A DNA stretch of 64,000 nt, taken from Colwellia sp. 20A7. Lineage in GTDB: Bacteria > Pseudomonadota > Gammaproteobacteria > Enterobacterales > Alteromonadaceae. Made by a program: the position numbers and the translations under genes. The stretch covers positions 2,976,001 through 3,040,000 of the forward strand of contig NZ_CP047130.1 in the NCBI RefSeq assembly GCF_009832865.1. Reading direction: 5' to 3'. Below, piece after piece: positions 58,959 through 64,000 of the stretch (within the stretch, counting starts at the first letter, position 1; every line of letters starts with the position of its first letter). The notes under the pieces were generated by a model, which was not told where the DNA came from, made no database searches, and worked only from the letters and a program-made list of their open reading frames with translations.

Positions 58959-59801
58959 ATGACTTTAGAATATGAAACCCGTTACGCTGTTGGGCATAAT
59001 GAAGCAAAAAGCTTTGATACAGAACAATTACGTGAAGCTTTTTTATTACCCGATCTTTTCCAAGAAGATAAAATAAAATTAGTATATACCCACTACGATC
59101 GTTTCATTGTTGGTGGTATTGTACCAACAAACAACGCTTTAAATTTAGATAGTATAGATCCATTAAAAGCTAGTTACTTTTTAGAGCGTCGTGAGTTGGG
59201 TGTAATCAATATCGGCGCTACTGGTTCAGTAACTGTTGACGGCGATGAATATATATTAGAGCGTAACGAAGCTTTATATGTAGGCTCTGGAAATAAATCC
59301 GTTATTTTTACGAGTACAGATAATAAGGCACCAGCAAAATTTTATATAAATTCAGCACCCGCACACGCTGCATACCCAACTAAAAAAGTTACTCATAAAA
59401 ACGCTAATGTTTTAGAATTAGGTTCGCCAGCAACGTCGAACGAGCGTTCTATTTACCAGCTTATTATTAATGGCGTAGTAGAAACTTGTCAGTTACAAAT
59501 GGGGATGACTTGTTTAAAACCAGGTAGTGTATGGAACACTATGCCAGCACATCAACATGATCGTAGAATGGAAGCTTACCTTTATTTTGATTTACCTAAA
59601 GATCAAGCGGTAAGTCATTTTATGGGCGAGCCTAAAGAAACTCGTCATATTTGGACATGTAATGAACAAGCCGTTGTATCACCTGCCTGGTCAATACACA
59701 GTGGTGCTGGTACCTCTAATTACTCATTTATTTGGGGAATGGCGGGTGAAAACTTAGATTATGATGATATGGATAAATACGGCCCGACTGAATTAAAGTA
59801 G
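58959..59801 (+). CDS. kduI: 5-dehydro-4-deoxy-D-glucuronate isomerase KduI
   Basis: 280 residues, cupin fold. Zinc ligands His198, His200 and Glu205 in MPAHQHDRRMEAYLYF, with the fourth His in WSIHSGAG. N-terminus ETRYAVGHNEAKSFDTEQLR is diagnostic of KduI. It converts the open form of 4-deoxy-L-threo-5-hexosulose uronate to the substrate of KduD. Operon with kduD. Cytoplasmic. Confidence 0.96.
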   Translation: MTLEYETRYAVGHNEAKSFDTEQLREAFLLPDLFQEDKIKLVYTHYDRFIVGGIVPTNNALNLDSIDPLKASYFLERRELGVINIGATGSVTVDGDEYILERNEALYVGSGNKSVIFTSTDNKAPAKFYINSAPAHAAYPTKKVTHKNANVLELGSPATSNERSIYQLIINGVVETCQLQMGMTCLKPGSVWNTMPAHQHDRRMEAYLYFDLPKDQAVSHFMGEPKETRHIWTCNEQAVVSPAWSIHSGAGTSNYSFIWGMAGENLDYDDMDKYGPTELK

Positions 59802-59952
59802 TATTAAGCATAAAGCGCTTTTCTGAAGGAAAATGTACGGGAAGCGCTCACATATTTTAAGTCAATATCCTAAAAAACGGCTTGGTTCAACTTTCAATAA
59901 CGGTTTAACAACGTCAATTTAGCCGTAATTAAAGGTGATCTAAGTTATCTAC

Positions 59953-60723
59953 TTATGATTTAGCAGCTAACTCTTCTTTGTATTTTTTAACTATTTGTAT
60001 ATGACGACTACGACTATTATTTAAATGCTCATAAATAGCCGCCCTTGCAGAAACTTGGTCCTTTGCATCAATCGCTGAAGCAATATTTTTATGTTCTTTT
60101 TGAATAATAGCTAAATACTCTTGAGAGTCTAGCGACTTTTCATTCTCAGTAATTATCTCTCTTGATGGAATGACACCTTCACCAATATACTTAATAAACC
60201 TTGAAAAATAAGGGTTACCTGAAGCATCAGCAATCGCTAAATGAAAAGCAATATCTTCTTTAAGCGCATCATTGCCACTATCAATTTGTTTATCAAAAGC
60301 ATCTAAAGCTGACCAAATATTTTTCATATGTTTTGCTGTTCTTTTTTTAGCTGCCATAGTTGCCATTTCTAATTCTACAGCCATTCTTAATTCTAAAATT
60401 TGTACAGCATCTTCTATTGAACTAAATTCATCTGAATCAATTTTAAAAGATTTTTTTACCGTGTTATTGGCAACAAACATGCCAACACCTTGTTTACTAA
60501 TGATTAAACCTTCAGCTCTAAGTGCAGCTACAGCTTCACGAACAACACTTCGGCTAACACCCGCTTTTTCTTCTATATCACGCGCAGCAGGAAGTTTAGT
60601 ACCTGGTTGTAAATTACCACCAACAATTTGGTTTCTAAGTGACTCAACAAGGTCGTTAGTAAGACTACGAGAGCCTTGTAACTGTTCAATATTAAAGTTG
60701 TCTGCTGTCAAAATTCTATCCAT
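59953..60723 (-). CDS. GntR-family (FadR subgroup) regulator of the uronate locus
   Basis: 256 residues: winged helix-turn-helix at about 20-88 (LQPGTKLPAARDIEEKAGVS then RSVVREAVAALRAEGLI) and FCD ligand-binding domain (about 105-240) with metal-site residues in HLAIADASGNPYF. Similar to UxuR/ExuR/KdgR-type GntR regulators that bind uronates or KDG. Convergent with kduI. A palindrome 11 bases upstream of its ATG suggests self-repression. The regulated set is inferred from shared sites. Confidence 0.88.
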   Translation of the reverse strand: MDRILTADNFNIEQLQGSRSLTNDLVESLRNQIVGGNLQPGTKLPAARDIEEKAGVSRSVVREAVAALRAEGLIISKQGVGMFVANNTVKKSFKIDSDEFSSIEDAVQILELRMAVELEMATMAAKKRTAKHMKNIWSALDAFDKQIDSGNDALKEDIAFHLAIADASGNPYFSRFIKYIGEGVIPSREIITENEKSLDSQEYLAIIQKEHKNIASAIDAKDQVSARAAIYEHLNNSRSRHIQIVKKYKEELAAKS

Positions 60724-60733
60724 AGTGAAAAAG

Positions 60734-60746
60734 GTTATCAGATAAC
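60734..60746. promoter_or_regulatory. Candidate autoregulatory operator of the GntR regulator
   Basis: GTTATCAGATAAC, perfect odd palindrome, ends 10 bases before the start codon of the regulator (minus strand), so binding there would block initiation of transcription or translation. Confidence 0.65.
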
Positions 60747-60828
60747 AATACTACTATAAATCAATACTTATTTTAACTAAAATTTTAGCTCAATTTAGCA
60801 AACTGTGTTTTTAATTTATTGCTATAAA

Positions 60829-61134
60829 TTACGAATTTTCAGTGCCACAATTCCAACATACTTCAAATGACGATGCGTTTTGTTCTGAACATTTTTGGCA
60901 AACCCAATCTTCACCTTCATTACTGCTTTGCAATTCATTTATTATTTCTGTAGCGCGTTCAAAATCCTTGTTATTTGTAACCCAGACTTCCGGCCAAGCA
61001 TCGAAAGCCGATATTTCACCTAAAGCGCCTTGAGAAAATTCATTTTTTATAAAGGTACTTATACCTTCAGCCGAAATAAGGTTTTTAACATTAGTAACAA
61101 AAAAAATACTTTCGTTGGAATAGACAATTTTCAT
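60829..61134 (-). CDS. DUF2007 protein with C-terminal zinc ribbon
   Basis: 101 residues: N-terminal DUF2007-like ferredoxin-type fold (MKIVYSNESIFFVTNVKNLI, EVWVTNNKDFERATEIINEL), then a RanBP2-like zinc finger WVCQKCSEQNASSFEVCWNC with four cysteines (Cys-x2-Cys-x10-Cys-x2-Cys). Such small proteins may act in PII-like signalling or protein binding; no function is assigned. Stand-alone, same strand as the GntR gene. Confidence 0.87.
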   Translation of the reverse strand: MKIVYSNESIFFVTNVKNLISAEGISTFIKNEFSQGALGEISAFDAWPEVWVTNNKDFERATEIINELQSSNEGEDWVCQKCSEQNASSFEVCWNCGTENS

Positions 61135-61643
61135 ATTTGAGTACTCATAATTAAATAGCGACTACAATAATACCAATCGGACTAATTAATTGATCACTTA
61201 GCGAGAATTAAAAGGCTTAGAGGCACAAGTTATACGTTCCAAACATAACTTAAGTACCGACATCCATGTCGGCAAGGCATTGATTGAAGATAATGGTTAT
61301 TCTCGGTAACTGCTCCTGCGTTACCCTAATACCCCACATCCATGTGGGAACCTTGTCAAAATCAATAACGCGGCATATAAGCCTTATAAACTCGCCCTTC
61401 GGGAGCTCATTAGCAAACTGATAACCGCACAAAATGAATGAAATATAGAATGACTATAATTAACTCATTGTGTTTGTTCTAAGCTCGCTAATGTAGCTCT
61501 AAGTTGCTCAATTTAATAATCCGTTTGGTATCATACCTCAATGATCAGACTAAAGATCATTGAGGCATTATCAATTGTAACGATTTTTAAACCTGTTATC
61601 ACAATGACAAGCGGCCTAAATGCCGTTTCACTCATACTTTATT
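61135..61643. other. Intergenic gap with two look-alike small hairpins
   Basis: About 510 bases. CCGACAT-CC-ATGTCGG (61257-61272) and CCCACAT-CC-ATGTGGG (61333-61348) are two short palindromes with the same core. A partial end of the MITE-like repeat (ATACCAATCGGACTAATTAA) is near 61171. A 60-codon frame over the hairpins is rejected. No gene. Confidence 0.55.
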
Positions 61644-63686
61644 TTAGCCGCCAAATTGAAAGCGTAAGCCTGCATTAACAGTAAACCCATCATTTTTTGA
61701 CCAAATATCTGTCGTCCATCGTCCACTAGCGGCTTGTTCTGGTAACAATAAAGATTCTTCTTTAGTTTGTCGTACGTTTAACAAGTTTTCCGCATTAACA
61801 AATAAGCTTATTTTTCCTATGGTTATCTGACCTAATAACCCTAAGTGCCAATAAGGATCACTTTGCTGACGATAGGGGTTATTCTCAAGACGTTGAGTAC
61901 CCGTATAATAAGCTTCAAATCCAAGTAAATGGCTGCCATGCTCTTCCCACATCACCACAAGGCCAGCAGAATGTGTAGGTGTAAGTGCTAAAGGTATTCG
62001 GCCAGTGCCGATATCATTTTCTTTCGTTGCATCAGTATATAAATAACTCCCTGTGAACTTAATATTTCGCCAGCGATAACGGAGCAATAATTCAGCACCA
62101 TTAATTTTACTTTTACCTTCAGCGTTAACAATGCGAACTTGTTTACCGAACGCTTTATCAATATCATTTATATTTTCTAACTCAGTAACATTTTCAATCT
62201 CTGACGTAAATAAGGTCATGCTCGTTTCTACACTACCTAAGGCATAGCTAACATCTATTGAAGCGGTTGACGCTTGTTCTTCAGTAATATTTTCTAGGGG
62301 CGCAAGGTGTGATAAACCGGCTTCATCAATGTCTTCAATAAATGGGCTTGGCGCAAAAAAACCTTGACCATAAGCCCCTCGAACAGTCCAGTTTTCAGGG
62401 CTGTACAATAATGAAATACGAGGACTTACTTGTGTGCCATATTCGCTATGCCAATCAGTACGAGCACTAAGTGACATTGAAACATCATCACTTGCTTCAT
62501 AATCTAGTTGCGAAAACAATCCTGGTACTTGATATGAATAATTAAATTCTGAAAATGTATCGGAGTCGAATTTTTCAGATTGTAACGCTACACCTACTAA
62601 CCACGCTGTTTTGTCAGAGTATCCTGACAAGCTTGACTCTATTAAATAGCTTTGGTGATTATCATCTTCAAGAACAGCGCCAAATTCATGTTCGTGATCT
62701 TGGTTCATGCCAGAGCCACGTACATTAATGTTCATCACGTCACCTACAGGTTTGTCGTAGATAAAACCAAGATCTGTTCTTAATGTCGATTGTGTTTGGG
62801 CGAATGTACTACCGTCGGGTAATGTGGCATTACCTAAAGTGCCGCCTTCCCTCTCTTCCTTCATTGCACCCATTGTAAGGTAAAGGTTGGCACCATCGTC
62901 ACCTTGCCAATAGAGTCGAGGACGTACACTGCCTCTTTCGTAGCCAGCCATGTCAATCCAGCCATCGTCGTCTAAATCTTGCTTTTCTTGATGATGAACG
63001 CCAGCAGTAACTGAGCCGCTTAAATCATCTGTTAACGGTGATGCGAAATACGAAGTCACATCTTGACCGTTTTTAGACGTAGCATTAATTAACACTTCAC
63101 CTTCATAAGCATCTGCTGGTGTTCGTGAAATAAGATTAATAACCCCACCTAGTGCAGAGCCTCCATATAAAGAAGAAGCCGAGCCTTTAATGATTTCTAC
63201 ATTAGCCAGATCTGTTGGTGGAATTTGTAATAAGCCAATGGAAGCTGTTTGACCTCCGTATAAAGGCAAGCCATCACTTAACAATTGTGTATAACGCCCA
63301 TATAATCCTTGAAGTCTAATATTGGCACTGCCTAGCGTAGGTGAAGTAGTTTGCACCCTAACACCACCAGTTTCAGCTACTAACATAGAAATATTACCTG
63401 GGCGCATGAGTGCTTTTTCTTGTATTTCTTCGCCGTTAATAATTTCTGTTCTGGTTGCAGATTCGGTGACAATACGACCTAAGCGAGAAGCGCTTACTTG
63501 TATTTTTTCAATATTATTATCACTATGTTCATGGTGCTCATGATCATCATGCTTTTCTTGATGGCCTTGCTTTTCTTGATAACTATGTTCGTGTTCAGTT
63601 GAGTTTTTATTTGAACTCTCATTTGCAAAGACAAACGCTGGTACTAACAGTATTGCTACTGCCATTGTTAAATTTTTTTTAAACAT
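61644..63686 (-). CDS. TonB-dependent receptor with His-rich N-terminus (metal uptake likely)
   Basis: 680 residues with signal peptide (about 1-21, ending AFVFA). Residues 30-58 are His-rich (EHEHSYQEKQGHQEKHDDHE then HHEHSDNN). The plug begins IEKIQVSASRLGRIVTESAT and contains NIRLQGLYGRYTQLLSDGLP and IIKGSASSLYGGSALGGVIN. Barrel ends FTVNAGLRFQFGG. The His cluster suggests zinc or copper binding, as in ZnuD or OprC-type receptors. It lies 110 bases downstream of a Cys-rich protein gene on the same strand, probably its operon partner. Confidence 0.9.
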   Translation of the reverse strand: MFKKNLTMAVAILLVPAFVFANESSNKNSTEHEHSYQEKQGHQEKHDDHEHHEHSDNNIEKIQVSASRLGRIVTESATRTEIINGEEIQEKALMRPGNISMLVAETGGVRVQTTSPTLGSANIRLQGLYGRYTQLLSDGLPLYGGQTASIGLLQIPPTDLANVEIIKGSASSLYGGSALGGVINLISRTPADAYEGEVLINATSKNGQDVTSYFASPLTDDLSGSVTAGVHHQEKQDLDDDGWIDMAGYERGSVRPRLYWQGDDGANLYLTMGAMKEEREGGTLGNATLPDGSTFAQTQSTLRTDLGFIYDKPVGDVMNINVRGSGMNQDHEHEFGAVLEDDNHQSYLIESSLSGYSDKTAWLVGVALQSEKFDSDTFSEFNYSYQVPGLFSQLDYEASDDVSMSLSARTDWHSEYGTQVSPRISLLYSPENWTVRGAYGQGFFAPSPFIEDIDEAGLSHLAPLENITEEQASTASIDVSYALGSVETSMTLFTSEIENVTELENINDIDKAFGKQVRIVNAEGKSKINGAELLLRYRWRNIKFTGSYLYTDATKENDIGTGRIPLALTPTHSAGLVVMWEEHGSHLLGFEAYYTGTQRLENNPYRQQSDPYWHLGLLGQITIGKISLFVNAENLLNVRQTKEESLLLPEQAASGRWTTDIWSKNDGFTVNAGLRFQFGG

Positions 63687-63796
63687 TTTTACCTCAGGTA
63701 TAACGTGGTAATACTTCAGCGCAATAGTTCCGTAGAACCAAGTGCTGATAAATTTGTGACGTTCTAAGTCGTAGACAATTTAGCCTACTAAAAGTG

Positions 63797-64000
63797 TTAT
63801 GAGATAAAAATAGGAGGACGATACAGCAGCGTTACAATAGATTTAGGCTGCTCAAAGTTTGAAATGTAAAATGTTTCATTGACAGTAATGGTTCTATTTA
63901 AGCCGACATTGGTAGAGAAATAGGTACTAGAGGAACAGACATGAGCCATACAAATACAATCCATATCGCAACATTCAATACTGCAACAGTCTTCAGCGCT
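63797..64000 (-). CDS. Cys-rich small protein, C-terminal part (cut by window edge)
   Basis: Minus strand from the window edge: SAEDCCSIECCDMDCICMAH then VCSSST, ending LLYRPPIFIS before TAA at 63797. About 67 residues are visible. The cluster of seven Cys in 22 residues and the YRPP end suggest a metal-binding periplasmic or membrane-linked protein of the kind often placed before TonB metal receptors; I do not recognise a named family. The N-terminus is outside the window. Confidence 0.7.
   Translation of the reverse strand, partial: SAEDCCSIECCDMDCICMAHVCSSSTYFSTNVGLNRTITVNETFYISNFEQPKSIVTLLYRPPIFIS

Noticed and set aside
59814..59848. AGCGCTT…AAGCGCT inverted repeat after kduI
   Set aside because: Only 7-bp arms and no T tract; not strong enough to call a terminator.
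60272..60745. 157-codon plus-strand frame
   Set aside because: Antisense shadow of the GntR regulator gene, Ser/Ala/Leu-rich without domain.
61250..61432. 60-codon frame over the twin hairpins
   Set aside because: Explained by the palindromic repeats; no conserved protein features.
63859..63876. GAAATGTAAAATGTTTC, Zur-like half match
   Set aside because: Lies inside the coding part of the Cys-rich gene and lacks the central symmetry of gammaproteobacterial Zur boxes.

Overview
The window looks like chromosomal DNA of a marine gammaproteobacterium of the order Alteromonadales, most like Colwellia. It is AT-rich by eye. It carries an sdhCDAB/gltA block, a thrS-infC-rpmI-rplT operon, the long form of purC and a proteobacterial (TIGR01782-type) TonB receptor linked to polysaccharide use. 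The species assignment is an inference; no database was searched.

Bases 1-17900 are mostly core genome. They hold the succinate dehydrogenase operon (sdhB cut by the window edge, sdhA, sdhD, sdhC) divergent from citrate synthase gltA, then tcdA, a soluble double-PAS chemoreceptor, a DUF4826 protein, purC, the rplT/rpmI/infC/thrS operon (infC probably starts at an AUU codon), an FAD-dependent dehydrogenase, ferredoxin fdxA, a coiled-coil protein, a MATE efflux pump and tRNA-Val(GAC).

From the tRNA-Val gene to about 31.7 kb the region is mosaic and partly decayed. It holds a deleted P4-type integrase relic beside the tRNA, a hipBA toxin-antitoxin pair with a palindromic operator, a binding-protein-like gene, two RAYT transposase remnants, an LRR/protein-kinase fusion, RadD with a lineage insert, an IS3 remnant truncating an HNH nuclease gene that also carries an in-frame stop, the methyltransferase coupled to that nuclease, and a HelD-like helicase with a nuclease-like insert and zinc ribbons.

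From 31.9 to 36.1 kb there is a response regulator-DUF3369-EAL gene and its neighbouring histidine kinase. Each is broken once by a one-base indel at a short homopolymer. An ABC export operon (adaptor, permease, ATPase), a periplasmic purine nucleoside permease, a LanC-like gene with one nonsense codon, a YkgJ-type protein and a chemoreceptor ending in a hemerythrin domain follow.

Bases 45.6-60.7 kb form a polysaccharide/uronate utilisation locus, best read as glycosaminoglycan (hyaluronan or chondroitin) use: a TonB-dependent receptor, a PL8 lyase, a GH105 unsaturated uronyl hydrolase, a DUF4861 lipoprotein, a TRAP transporter (DctP-DctQ-DctM), KduI and KduD, and a FadR-type GntR regulator. 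A 13-bp palindrome (GTTRTCWGAYAAC) lies in front of the receptor gene and the regulator gene, with weaker versions before kduD and the TRAP operon; it is a good candidate operator.

The window ends with a DUF2007/zinc-ribbon protein, a TonB receptor with a His-rich N-terminus and the C-terminal part of a Cys-rich protein, suggesting a metal-uptake pair. A family of about 160-bp MITE-like repeats with 26-bp imperfect terminal inverted repeats is scattered through the window.
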